Source of the DNA: Chamaelirium japonicum
Taxonomy: Eukaryota; Streptophyta; Magnoliopsida; Liliales; Melanthiaceae
Direction: 5' to 3'
Assembly (NCBI GenBank): GCA_947650365.1
Contig: OX393554.1
Location: 39,529,200 to 39,593,199, forward strand
Length of the DNA stretch: 64,000 nt
In this document: positions 26,718 through 37,866 of the stretch, piece after piece
Numbering within the stretch: position 1 is the first letter of the stretch
Layout: every line of letters begins with the position of its first letter
Position numbers and translations under genes: made by a program
Notes under the pieces: generated by a model
Databases searched by the model: none
What the model saw: only the letters and a program-made list of their open reading frames with translations
Told to the model about the DNA's origin: nothing

Positions 26718-28649
26718 TCTCTTCTTAAGATTATCAAATGCTCGCTATTGGCTAACCAAACTACAATGTTGTCTCTTCATTAATCCATTGGATTTGTCTA
26801 CATTTGAATAAAATTTTGCAGTAATTCCATCTTAACCTCTTCCTTAACAATATAACATCACAACCATTTATGATTTGATCTGTTTGAGATGATAATCTAC
26901 AGATATCAAGCCATTACTTAAAGCTCCATCACAAATCAGATATGTAGACCTGAACTTGGCACAAAGTCGAATATAAAAGGCATCAAAACCATATAACTGA
27001 ACTTCAAACTCTGTTTGATCCTAATTCAGCTCTACTCTGAATTAGGTATGAAGTTCATATTGCCTTCTTAGAACCCAAAATCCAAGTCAGCGCATAAATT
27101 CCTTATAATCAATTATCGAATCGTAGATATGCCAATTTCCCAACTATTATGATACTAGGCTTCTAAAGTTACACTAATTGGGTACCAGATCCCTTCTGGT
27201 TATATATTTTTCATTTCTGGTTAGTGATACATGGCACTACACTAAGAATCTGATCAATGGCCATGCTTCTGAAAAGGGTAATGGGAAAATGAATCTGTAT
27301 TTCTGAATGCGACATAATCTCAATGCTATAATTGTATTTGTAAGGTGGAAAATAGCAATTCAATGGGAAGTTGATGTATAAAAAAGATCTTTAATGCACA
27401 TTTTTTAAACAATGCCTGCATAATGTACTACCATCAAATCATCTTTCACGTAGCCGCCCCAAGCTGGAGCAGAGTTGTCATAACTTGTAACTTGTAAGCC
27501 ATCAAGCACAAGTCAAATAGCCTTTTAATTTGCACAGCCCGGTATAACAAAGGTAGCTTTTTTTAAAAAATTATATGGGAATTAAGAAGTTTCCATTAGG
27601 CAGTTCCTTTATCAGCCATGGACTAGTTATCTGCATCTCCAGGGGTAACTGCTGATATATCATTCTTTGCAGTCTTTTCTAAAAATACACTTAAAGTGGT
27701 ACTCCATTCTGAGATATCATTAGTTACCTTCTGGGAAGAGGTAGTGTTAGACCAACCAACAAAAAGATTTTGAGCACTCAAGTAATCGATAATGAACAAA
27801 ATTCCACATGGACTATGTAAAAAAAATGCTTAAAAAAATTCCAGATTGCTGAAACCTTTGAAGGTTCACAAAAACAGAGGTAGACAGAGAAAGGAACTCT
27901 TCATAAACTATTAATTTAGCTAGAACATGACACTTCAAATATCTAGAACTTATTTCTCTGTGCTTTCATATTGCCTTATAACTATAAGAATGACTTGAAC
28001 ACTTCATTTTTTTTCCTTCTTCTTTTGTTTGGGATTTAATGGTAAATCACTAAAAACTTCTATAGTAGTTCAAAAGATGAAACATCAAACCATAGAAATT
28101 GAAAGGATGCAGAAAGAACACAAATACATGAACCACACATATCTTAATAATACTTAGGTTAGGTTATTAAAGGAAGGTGCTTACATCATCCTCAATAGCT
28201 GCAGAATTCTCACTCTCAGTCTCAGATATTGCTTGAGGTTGCATCTGAGGCCTCTGCCTCTGTTCGTTTTCGTGATCATGATAGCCATGTGCAGCTTCAT
28301 CCTGAACAGCCGTTTCAATTCCTTCTGCTACTAAGCTACAGGTCAATGCACTATGTGTTGTATCTTTCTTCTCTAAATCCAGATTATTATCCCTGTGGCA
28401 ATCTAATACATGTTGCTCTTCAACTCGACTTGATGCCAGAGGATGCGGATCAGTGTATAAGATAAACTGACTATGAGCAGTAACATCAGTCTGATTATGA
28501 GTTGAAGTGGCACTCTGTAAATTAGTTGTTTCACTAGATGCAGGTTTCCGGTCATCACATGCTCCATTAACAGCACTAAAAGAACAACTATCCACTTCTT
28601 CTCTCCCACAGGTGTTCCTTGAAAATCCACCCTGTACTTCTGATTCCAT
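11616..28649 (-). CDS. AIPP2-like: PHD-finger and SPOC-like protein, AIPP2/PAIPP2 family (10 coding exons)
   Basis: Exons in gene order: 28649-28185, 18634-18549, 18445-18015, 17876-17481, 17366-16538, 16419-16189, 16075-15969, 15763-15390, 12612-12537, 12205-11616. All phases agree and give 1194 residues ending GETPKDI. The chosen ATG lies in ACCATGG context with an in-frame TGA nine bases upstream. A C4HC3 PHD finger spans about 156-205 (C159, C162, C174, C177, H183, C186, C201, C204). About 725-860 matches the family's SPOC-like domain ([14 protein letters not shown] through [13 protein letters not shown] to [10 protein letters not shown]). The C-terminus has the family's acidic LELALGG and [10 protein letters not shown] motifs. 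Relatives in Arabidopsis bind unmodified H3K4 and work with the BAH protein AIPP3 and the phosphatase CPL2 in transcriptional repression; nuclear action is inferred from that. Intron 1 is about 9.5 kb and full of repeats. Extra 5' exons are possible, since some relatives are longer. The exon 5 acceptor was picked by phase. Confidence 0.9.
12537..12612 (-). other. Short 76-bp exon of the PHD gene
   Basis: This exon is bounded by a CTCCTGCAG acceptor and a G|GTAAGAG donor. It is the only piece that reconciles the phase-0 end of the exon at 15390 with the phase-1 start of the last exon at 12205. It encodes 25 residues beginning [12 protein letters not shown]. Assignment rests on splice-site quality and phase rather than on a remembered homologue. 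Confidence 0.7.
13075..13180. repeat. Inverted repeat of CGCGACTTATT words
   Basis: GACTTTTTGAAAAAGTCACG near 13087 is itself palindromic and recurs as CGTGACTTTTTCAAAAAGTC near 13151, around CGCGACTTATTCCCC and its reverse-complement-like GGGAATAAATCGTG. It is a small foldback sequence in an intron of the PHD gene. Confidence 0.45.
13398..14120 (+). mobile_element. LTR relic with primer binding site
   Basis: An LTR of about 709 bp starts TGATG (13398) and ends CATCA (14106), with inverted 5-bp termini. It is followed after one base by TTGGTATCACAGC (14108-14120), one base off the initiator-Met tRNA primer site of plant Copia elements. A GGGGCCGGCCACATAGAGAG stretch near 13815 fits the transcribed leader part of an LTR. 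No matching 3' LTR was found, so it is truncated. It lies in an intron of the PHD gene, antisense to it. Confidence 0.6.
14121..15300. other. Intron sequence, probably internal remains of the LTR element
   Basis: No conserved polyprotein motif is visible. Part of this may be the leader of the element whose LTR ends at 14106. Short words such as GTGCTAATTAGTAG recur from inside that LTR (13470 and 14240). Confidence 0.35.
18549..18634 (-). other. Exon encoding the first half of the PHD finger
   Basis: This 86-bp exon encodes [11 protein letters not shown] through [10 protein letters not shown] and supplies five of the eight zinc ligands (C159, C162, C174, C177, H183). The remaining ligands come from the start of the next exon (YCMR and WLCEECK). 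It is too short to stand out as a reading frame but has clean AG and GT borders. Confidence 0.9.
19938..20347 (+). mobile_element. Possible small LTR of a Gypsy-like element
   Basis: The sequence begins TGTTGATG, has a TATA-like TTATATACACC near 20270, and ends TTCATCA (20347). It is followed by ATGGTGCGGCATCGAGG, which loosely resembles a plant Gypsy primer site. A 17-base C run (20324-20340) interrupts the end. No second copy was found, so this is a weak call. Confidence 0.3.
20324..20340. repeat. Poly(C) run, 17 bases
   Basis: An uninterrupted run of C. Length may be unreliable in an assembly. Confidence 0.9.
20900..23300 (-). pseudogene. Decayed RTE-type LINE, minus strand
   Basis: The minus-strand translation, broken by many stops, shows family-typical pieces. 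At about 22.95-22.80 kb there is [19 protein letters not shown], the linker before reverse transcriptase. At 21848-21654 there is an RT fragment with [17 protein letters not shown]. Near 21.2-20.9 kb there is a [14 protein letters not shown] piece from the C-terminal part. The element is a non-LTR retrotransposon relic inside intron 1 of the PHD gene, in the same orientation as that gene. No intact frame remains. Confidence 0.65.
21979..22345 (+). pseudogene. Inverted 3' fragment of an RTE-type LINE
   Basis: The plus strand here reads [20 protein letters not shown], then [11 protein letters not shown] and EWRI.-like pieces, ending at a PIPSRWG-type phrase. This is the C-terminal tail that follows RT in plant RTE-like LINEs. 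It lies between minus-strand pieces of the same kind of element, so it is an inversion or a second insertion. Confidence 0.65.
23798..24402. mobile_element. Possible TIR element with GCGATTGTG words
   Basis: The left end (TTGTTGCCAAGTGCGACTG) and reversed right end (CAACATTGTCAAG...GTGCGATC) are related, and both carry inverted words GCGATTGTG / TCGCATATGC. Ends are imperfect and no target duplication was seen. Confidence 0.4.
25904..26653. mobile_element. TIR element, hAT-like MITE of the TTGTCAAGGCG kind
   Basis: The left end is CACTGTTGTCAAGGCG followed by a CCTGGGCGACCGCCTAGGC block. The reversed right end is CAGTGTTAAGGCGG followed by a matching TGCCTAGGTGAGACG block. The interior is AT-rich with no frame and includes a TA repeat (26559-26582). 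This type of terminus is common in plant genomes. A target duplication is not clear. Confidence 0.55.
26672..26716. repeat. (TG)n microsatellite
   Basis: A TG dinucleotide run of about 45 bp directly beside the right end of the TIR element. Confidence 0.9.
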
Positions 28650-29333
28650 GGTTGCCAGTCAGATTAAAGTGCATACATGATGAAAGGAGCAAACACATGT
28701 CCCAGATTCTGCTTTCGCTCAAAGACCCTCATTTACAAACATATTTCTTTTTTTTCCGATGCAAAAATATCCTATTAAAAAATGATCAAAAGAAAAGGTT
28801 AGATTCATATAATAAGTCAATATATCAGTGTATGACAAGCGCAGAGTTTCACAACTGATGCAAGAAGATACGCATTATAGTTAAGATGAAAGTAGTAAGA
28901 AGCATAGTTACAACAGATAAAAACCATCCAAAACATTTCTATTACAATCAACTCTGAATCCAAAACATTTGCTTCTGCAAGCACAACAAATAATTTTCAA
29001 GTGTGTTGTACTATATAAAGGCGTAAGTTTGATAATAATTGATTGGCATTCTTTTCAGTCCGAACCAACGAATCAGTTAAATAGGATGCAAAATAGATCT
29101 AACTTTATAATCGATCAGAGATCTCTATATGAAAAATACAAGTTGGAGTTGGTTGAAGAGGGTAAGAGAAAGACCCCTTCCGAGTTCCGAGAAGTGCATG
29201 TAATGTCGAACAAGAAAACTAATATGCAAGAACTGAGTATTAGGATCAGCTCACCTTGTGTGGAGGTTACTAACACTGTAATGGCATAAACTAATATGAA
29301 AGGACTGACTATTAGGGTCGACTCACTTTGTAA

Positions 29334-29733
29334 GAGCATCTCCAGCCCTTGGCACCTTGCTCAAACTCATACTCATATTTAAATCTGAGTAAAAATGTAC
29401 AAAAACCAGCTCCAACCCTTTACTGAAAACTCATACCAGATAGAGTTTACTATGATTTTCACCAAATCGAGCGAGACTCGAATCTCATACCAAATTCCCA
29501 ACAATCATCTCTGAGGCCTTCCCTATTTACAACGTTAACATCCAATGGTTGGATTTTTACATAAATCTGAGTAAAAGTTCCAAAATCAGCTCCAACCCTT
29601 ATTCAAACTCAAACCAAATTGAGTTTTTACTCATTTTTGAGTAAAGGGTTGGAGTGCTTAGTATCATATTGAGTTTTTACTCAAATTTCCACTCAAAATT
29701 GAGTAAAATTTTGAGTAAAAGTTGGAGATGCTC
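29334..29733. mobile_element. MITE copy A (400 bp), Harbinger/Tourist-like
   Basis: It starts GAGCATCTCCAGCCCTT and ends with the inverse, GTTGGAGATGCTC. It is flanked by 3-bp TAA (left) and CAA (right), fitting a 3-bp TAA-type target. The interior repeats ACTCAAA/TTTGAGT words in both orientations, giving a strong foldback. There is no coding frame. Confidence 0.7.
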
Positions 29734-29736
29734 CAA

Positions 29737-30569
29737 GAGCATCTCAGCCCTTACTCAAACTCATACTCAGATTTAAATCTGAGTAAAAATGCCCAAAAAG
29801 TAGCTCCAACCCTTAACACAAAACTCATACCAGATTAAGTTTTACTCAGATTTTCACCAAATCGAGTGAGACTCAAATCTCATACCAAATTCCCAGCGGT
29901 CATCTCTGAGGCCTTCCCTATTTACAACATTGCCATCCAATGGCTGAGTTTTTACTTATATCTGAGTAAAAGCACCAAAATCAGCTCCAGCCCTTACTCT
30001 CTTTTTTTTTTTTTTGAGGAATCCCTTCCAGTGAATGAGAAGAGGGGGGGGGGGGGGTCGGATTAGACCCAACCAGTATATTAATAAATAAAAAATTTAT
30101 AGTGGTGGAGGGGGAAGGAAAAGAAAGACAGAAGAACAATAATCTAGTTACAAAGGTTAAGAAGGAAGGACTTCGGCCACGAAGGTTGGTTACAAGCCCA
30201 CAAGTGAATGAGAGGCTTTATCTGGGTGATAGTGATAACAGTCTCCGCCGAACTGTTTTTCGCATTGAAAATCCGCTTGTTCCTCTCTAGCCAGATGGAC
30301 CAACAAACGGTAATAGCAAGAGAGTCCCAGCCTTTCCTGTCGGTATGCTTGATCCGTCTTTTCCTCCAAATCCCCTAGAGAGATGTCAAAGAAGATGGTG
30401 GAGAACTTAGATTAAGCTTGAGCAGCTCCAGCCCTTACTCAAACTCAAACCAAATTGAGTTTTTACTCAAATTTGAGTAAAGGGTTGGAGTGTTCAATAT
30501 CAAATTGAGTTTTTACTCAAATTTCTACCCAAAATTGAGTAAAATTTTGAGTAAAGGCTGGAGATGCTC
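29737..30569. mobile_element. MITE copy B, split by a LINE insertion
   Basis: It has the same termini as copy A and begins 3 bp after it. Without the inserted 423 bp plus one target copy (18 bp) it would be 392 bp, the same as copy C. It is followed by TAA and then copy C. Confidence 0.75.
30000..30422 (-). mobile_element. 5'-truncated L1-type LINE insertion
   Basis: On the minus strand this ends in a poly(A) tail (T run at 30002-30015). It is flanked by an exact 18-bp duplication CAGCTCCAGCCCTTACTC (29982-29999 and 30423-30440). It encodes the C-terminus of a LINE ORF2: IWRKRRIKHTDRKGWDSL, then WSIWLERNKRIF, typical of the zinc-binding region after RT. It interrupts MITE copy B. A 14-base G run lies at 30044-30057. 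Confidence 0.85.
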
Positions 30570-30572
30570 TAA

Positions 30573-30964
30573 GAGCATCTCACCCACACACATACTCATA
30601 TTTAAATATTAAATATGAGTAAAAATGCCCAAAAACCAGCTCCAACCCTTTACTCAAAACTCATTCCATATTGAGTTTTACTCAGATTTTCACCAAATCA
30701 AGTGAGACTCAAATCTCATACCAAATTCCCAACGGTCCTCTCTAAGGCCTTCCCTATTTACAACATTGCCATCCAATGGTTGAGTTTTTACTTATATCGG
30801 AGTAAACGCTCCAAAATCAGCTCCAGCCCTTACTCAAACTCAAATCAAATTGAGTTTTAACTCAAATTTGAGTAAAAGGTTGGAGTGATCAGTATCTGAT
30901 TGAGTTTTTACTCAAATTTCTACTCAAAATTGATTACAATTTTGAGTAAAGGCTGGAGATGCTC
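30573..30964. mobile_element. MITE copy C (392 bp)
   Basis: It starts GAGCATCTCACCC and ends GGCTGGAGATGCTC. It is the third head-to-tail copy, joined to copy B through a single TAA. Confidence 0.7.
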
Positions 30965-31249
30965 AAATACCTTTAATTTTTTAAAATATAATTTTTGGAA
31001 CAGGCCCATTTATGCATAGAATCATGCAACTATCAAATCATCTATGCATAGAATCATGCAACTATCAAAAAAAAAAAAAAGTGCCTGGTACCAGAAACCA
31101 TAGAAAACCACTACCTACAGTGAATTGAATAGAAAAACTCGATATTTCACCTTTGAAAATTAAAAAAAAAAAACCTAATGTTCGACTACAATAAATCACA
31201 GCAATGGTTTACCAAAAATAAATAAATTACAGAAATGGGCAACAAGAAT

Positions 31250-31580
31250 TCAGTAGAGACAGAGGATTCCTCGATATAAACGAATTATGAGGACGTAATC
31301 ATCCCCAGGAAAGGGATTCCTTTACATGCCTCCGATTCCGAGAACCTCTCGGCGGCGCCGTTGGGCGCGTTAAGGGTTGTGATCAGCCTGACCAGACTAC
31401 TACGTGATGGGACTCCGGCCCGCCGCCGCGGGAATTAGGGTTTCAAGCCGAGGGCTGGCACGTGCGAGCGGGAAAGGACGGTATGGGATAAGAGGCGGCG
31501 TAGGGAGTCGCGCATCCGTCGCTAACGTGCGTCGTATTAGTCCGAGTAGGCGAGTAGCGTGCGCTGGGTGCGCACTTTTT
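31250..31580 (-). promoter_or_regulatory. GC/CpG-rich block, candidate 5' end of the PHD gene
   Basis: This is the only CpG-rich stretch upstream of the PHD gene's start codon. It contains GGCGGCGCCG, GCCGCCGCGGG and an AACCCTAATT phrase on the minus strand, as seen in many plant 5' leaders. It may hold a non-coding first exon and promoter, with a first intron carrying the MITE array. No splice junction could be tied to it, so this is inference. Confidence 0.3.
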
Positions 31581-31716
31581 TTTGTTGGTTATTTTGACTT
31601 AACCCCCAAAAATAATTAGTCAACTAAATTATACCCCCACTGTTTTTAAAATAAAGGTTTCCCATTTCGAACGATTCCGTCACTTGGTTGTCAAAACAGG
31701 CGGGAGCAGTTCTCTC

Positions 31717-32465
31717 CAATCTTTTTAAACCCGGCCCGGACTGGACGGTTCAACCGGATTGAACTGGAACCCGGTAATTGTTCGGGCCGGAGAGACTATC
31801 TGAACCTGACTGTGCATAGAACCGTTTAAAAACCAGTTAACCGTTCGACCCGGGAGCCGAACCGGTGAACCGTCCAACTCGTGAACGGTTTTAAAAATTG
31901 GATCTCAATTCTCAACAAAAATCTCGTCGTCGCCGATCCTCAGCCTTGTGTATTCCAATACCATATGGGGGAATACAAGTTGTGCGATGTGATTAGAGAG
32001 GAACGAATCTGAGGAGAAATGTTATTAGCCCGAAGGTTTTTCCGATTTTGCCAGCCTGATTAACTTGGCAGCATACAACTGGCCTTGTGACTAAAATCCA
32101 CTAGCGACATTTAAATCTTTTACACCACCAGTTGCACGCTGCCACATCAATCGGGTTGAGCGGAATCGAGAAAACCTTCAAGCTGAATTGCATTTCTTCG
32201 AGTCTGAGGGTTTTGTCACGAATCACGAGTCTATTTAAGTGTCGATCTTACTTTTTTTTTTTTTTTGCCAAGTAAAAAAGTTAGTCTTTTGACTCAAAAG
32301 CTTTCACGTGGTGTTTGTGGTTCTGAGTTTAAGACCTATTATATATTTTAATTTTAAATATATTATATTTATGATATTATGATGATATCACGGTTAATCG
32401 GGCGATTGAACTGGTGACCCGGTATTGTTTACGGTTCGATCAACGGTCCGAATTTAAAAACATTG
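31717..32465. mobile_element. hAT-like MITE with 8-bp target duplication
   Basis: The ends are CAATCTTTTTAAACCCGG (left) and, reversed, CAATGTTTTTAAATTCGG (right). It is flanked by the exact 8-bp repeat GTTCTCTC (31709-31716 and 32466-32473), as expected for hAT elements. Subterminal words such as CGGTTCAACCGG and CGAACCGG repeat in both orientations. No transposase is visible. Confidence 0.75.
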
Positions 32466-32474
32466 GTTCTCTCC

Positions 32475-32999
32475 CTTTGACTTACCAAACTTCTTTTTAG
32501 TTCCTAAATTGCGCATTTAGTTATTTTATTACATTTTCATGTCTCCTCTATTTGTCGAAGGCTCAAAGGACCACTAACCCTAATCTGTTGATCAAAGCAG
32601 CTAGTGCGAGGAAAACAATTTCTCCTTCGATCTTGAACTCCGTTGTGTCAATTGAAAATTTACTCCGCAAATTTCTTCATCGTAGACATTGCTCATTTAT
32701 GTTTTTTGCGTATTTTGATTCACTCCACTCACTCCCTCTCTCAATTGCCCCATAAATTGTTAGGGTTTGTAATTGTTGAATTTTTTTTTCGTGAAGTAGC
32801 CCTAAATTAAAAAATTGTGAGAAAATCATCTAGAAGCCCAAAAATCGAAGCTATTTTATAAAGTCCTAAATACTTCTCTTCAAATCAATAATCACGGTTA
32901 GATACATGTATATCTGTTCATTTGTATGAATCTTGGATATTGTTACTACACTGATTAAGGCTCTAATGTTGGAATGTGCGTGTGGTTGTGTGTGTGGGG

Positions 33000-33030
<31 letters not shown>

Positions 33031-33385
33031 AGGAGGGGGTGCATTCCGTTGGATACTATTCTATTGATTTAAATGTTGGGTCTTGTTGGTTTAGATGTTA
33101 GCTCACCCTTTCTCTTAGATGGTGAGCTGATGGAACAATTAGTTTTGGAGGGGGTAAAGTCTAATTAATGAAAATTTGGGAGGTAAGGTCTAATTCAATG
33201 CAAGATTTTAGAGGCAAAGTTAAAATAATCCTTTTTTAAAAAAAAAAAGTTGTTTACGCCGGCTTAATAGAGATAGATACATGTTACTCCTACTCCGACA
33301 CGGAAACGGTTGTCGGTGTGGCTGTCCCTTATAAATAAGACCAACTTAGCACCACCTAGCTAGTTTTCAACCTGATCGGATGCTT
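32475..33385. other. AT-rich non-coding stretch with a long G run
   Basis: Nothing gene-like was seen except the small unrecognised frame at 32552-32755. A 29-base G run lies at 33002-33030. Confidence 0.4.
33002..33030. repeat. Poly(G) run, 29 bases
   Basis: An uninterrupted run of G followed by AGGAGGGGG. It could form a G-quadruplex, and its length is likely uncertain. Confidence 0.9.
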
Positions 33386-33851
33386 GTGTTGTTAGCATGT
33401 GGTTCTTTAATTTTTAGTTTGTATTGTTTTAATAATTAATTGTTACTTGTGTAGTTAAATTATTTCTTGTACTAGAATTGTTATCATGTATTACCTCAAT
33501 TTCTTTTTATTTTTGTAGCAATAAGGCATTCTTTGATTGGAAGGATCTAAAAATTCATTATGGTAGGGTATAGAATTATCCCCAAAGAACAGTACAACCT
33601 TACACACAAGATGATAATGTGTTGTTAGCATGTGGTTCTTTAATTTTTAGTTTGTATTGTTTTAATTATTAATTGTTACTTGTGTAGTTAAATTATTTCT
33701 TGTACTAGAAGTGTTATCATGTATTACCTCAATTTCTTTTTATTTTTGTAGCAATAAGGCATTCTTTGATTGGAAGGATCTAAAAATTCATTATGGTGGG
33801 ATATGTAATTATCCCCAAAGAACATTACAACCTTACACACAAGATGATAAT
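33386..33851 (+). repeat. 233-bp tandem duplication
   Basis: Two adjacent copies, 33386-33618 and 33619-33851, differ at only a handful of bases. Each contains an intron-like AT-rich part, a TTTTTGTAG acceptor-like site and the start of the coding-like segment FFDWKDLKIHYGG. Copy 1 has a stop (TAG near 33571) where copy 2 is open. Confidence 0.9.
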
Positions 33852-34885
33852 GTTTTTGGTAAAAGTGTTGCCATGCTGGATGTTGATGGTGACATATTGA
33901 ACCTTTTATATCTGGAGAATGATATTGCTAACTTGGTCTTAGTGCCACCTGGAAGTGCAATAAATATAGTATATTTATGTAATGGGGTAAAATTAGATAT
34001 TTCTTTTGATAAATAACTACTTAACATGTAGAAAGAGGTGTAGGAAGGTTGCGGTCACTTTTATTTATAGGACGTGATGTTCTTTTGGAAGTTGGTAAGG
34101 AAGAAGCCTATGCACTAGTACCATATGTGAAACCCATTGTAACTTATGCAAAGATTGCTCCCAATAGGCCATTTGGTACTGTTACTTTGCCATCTCAAGA
34201 AGAACATCCATCTGAAGAGCCATTCTCAGTACGAGTACCCCATGTGCATATGAAGGTTGGACCATCTTAAGAAGAACATGTATCTGAAGATGCATTATCA
34301 GTACCACCACCACCCCTGTGCATATGGAGACCGGACCATCTCAAGAGTATCTATCAATACCAGCTGAAGAAGGTCCATCTGAGCAGTAGTTTTCTCCCAA
34401 GAGGAAGCAACATACTGATGGTCAGCCTTGTAGATCATCTAAGAGGAAAGTGCAGTCTAGAGGGAGACCAAGTCATGTACATTTGTCTGATGAGGAGTTT
34501 GATGATTTACTTTCTTATATAGAAAATTGTTCTGATGTATCCTCAAATTCTGAGTCTAATGCTTCATATCAGATTTCTTTTGAATCTAAGTCGGATTCAA
34601 ATTATTCCTTTGATAGAAAGTCTAATGGAGGAAACTAGTGAAGATACTCAGGGTGTAGTCAGTTCACACCTCTTATCTGATGGTCAGTCTGCATCAAGGG
34701 AGTATGAGATCTTTGTCATTGAAACATATGATGTATTTGTTAGGAAAGATCATGAAAGAGAGGAAAACATTAAAGTTGTCACATTGGATGAGGGAATGGA
34801 ATATCTTATTGGATATGACTGTAGAAGCTATTTGAGAAAGTTTGCTATCTATATAATAAGGGAGTATGTTTTCAAATGGGGATAA
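33711..34885 (+). pseudogene. Decayed coding relic, possibly the N-terminal part of a MULE-type transposon protein
   Basis: Three consecutive open stretches in changing frames (33711-34016, 34049-34270, 34450-34638/34535-34885) look protein-like. Features are KIHYGGICNYPQR, an acidic Ser-rich region (EEFDDLLSYIENCSDVSSNS), and LDEGMEYLIGYDCRSYLRKF. The order of a GG-containing domain followed by an acidic Ser/Asn-rich linker recalls the N-terminus of MuDR-like transposases, but no transposase core was seen. I do not firmly recognise it. Frame changes and stops show it is not an intact gene. Confidence 0.35.
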
Positions 34886-35252
34886 ACGAAGAGACAAACC
34901 CCGAGAAAAAGTATGGTTGAGATCGTTCATATTGAATGGTCAAGATTTAGTAATCAGCTACCATTTAAATCCTACAACCATTTTGGATCAAGCTAAAGAT
35001 GGAAAGCATTCCTCCACCTCACTATAGCCCTTTACAGCACAACGATGAAAAACATTCACTCTTTAAAATTAAATTAAAGATTTAAAGATAGAAAACATTC
35101 ACTTTCTTTAAATCATGCACCTTATAATTACAGCCCTCCAATGTAGCGTGCGATATTAGTTTGGTTGTTATTTCTTCCCAATTTTCCATCCCCTCACTTT
35201 CTCTCTCTTCTCAATTTGGAAGGTAATGATTAAAATCGTGCAGCAATGTATG

Positions 35253-35348
35253 GAGTGTTGGATTTTAATCCTTATATCAATCGCAGCGAAAGCAAAAACA
35301 TAGATCCAAATATCGGGTGGTGTATGTTTCATTATAATTATTCCACAA

Positions 35349-35350
<2 letters not shown>
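35253..35350 (-). mobile_element. Inverted old Copia-type LTR, piece 1 (its 3' end)
   Basis: Starting TGTTGG at 35253, the sequence is a diverged reverse complement of the last part (about 39717-39819) of the LTR of the intact Copia element. Shared words are CGCAGCG.AAGCAAAA and GTGTATGTTT. It breaks off at the TA repeat at 35352. Confidence 0.65.
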
Positions 35351-35351
<1 letters not shown>

Positions 35352-35416
<65 letters not shown>

Positions 35417-35434
35417 AGAGAGAGAGAGAGAGAG
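35352..35434. repeat. (TA)n then (GA)n microsatellite
   Basis: About 62 bp of TA repeat passes into about 20 bp of GA repeat at the left edge of the TIR element. Confidence 0.9.

Positions 35435-37866
<2,432 letters not shown>

Larger units (their letters stand above)
18635..28184 (-). other. Giant intron 1 of the PHD gene (about 9.5 kb)
   Basis: The intron lies between the donor D|GTAAGC at 28184 and the acceptor ATTACAG at 18635. It contains an LTR-like stretch (19.9-20.35 kb), a rearranged RTE-type LINE (20.9-23.3 kb), two TIR-like elements (23.8-24.4 and 25.9-26.65 kb) and SSRs. 24.4-25.9 and 26.75-28.1 kb are AT-rich with nothing recognisable. Confidence 0.75.
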
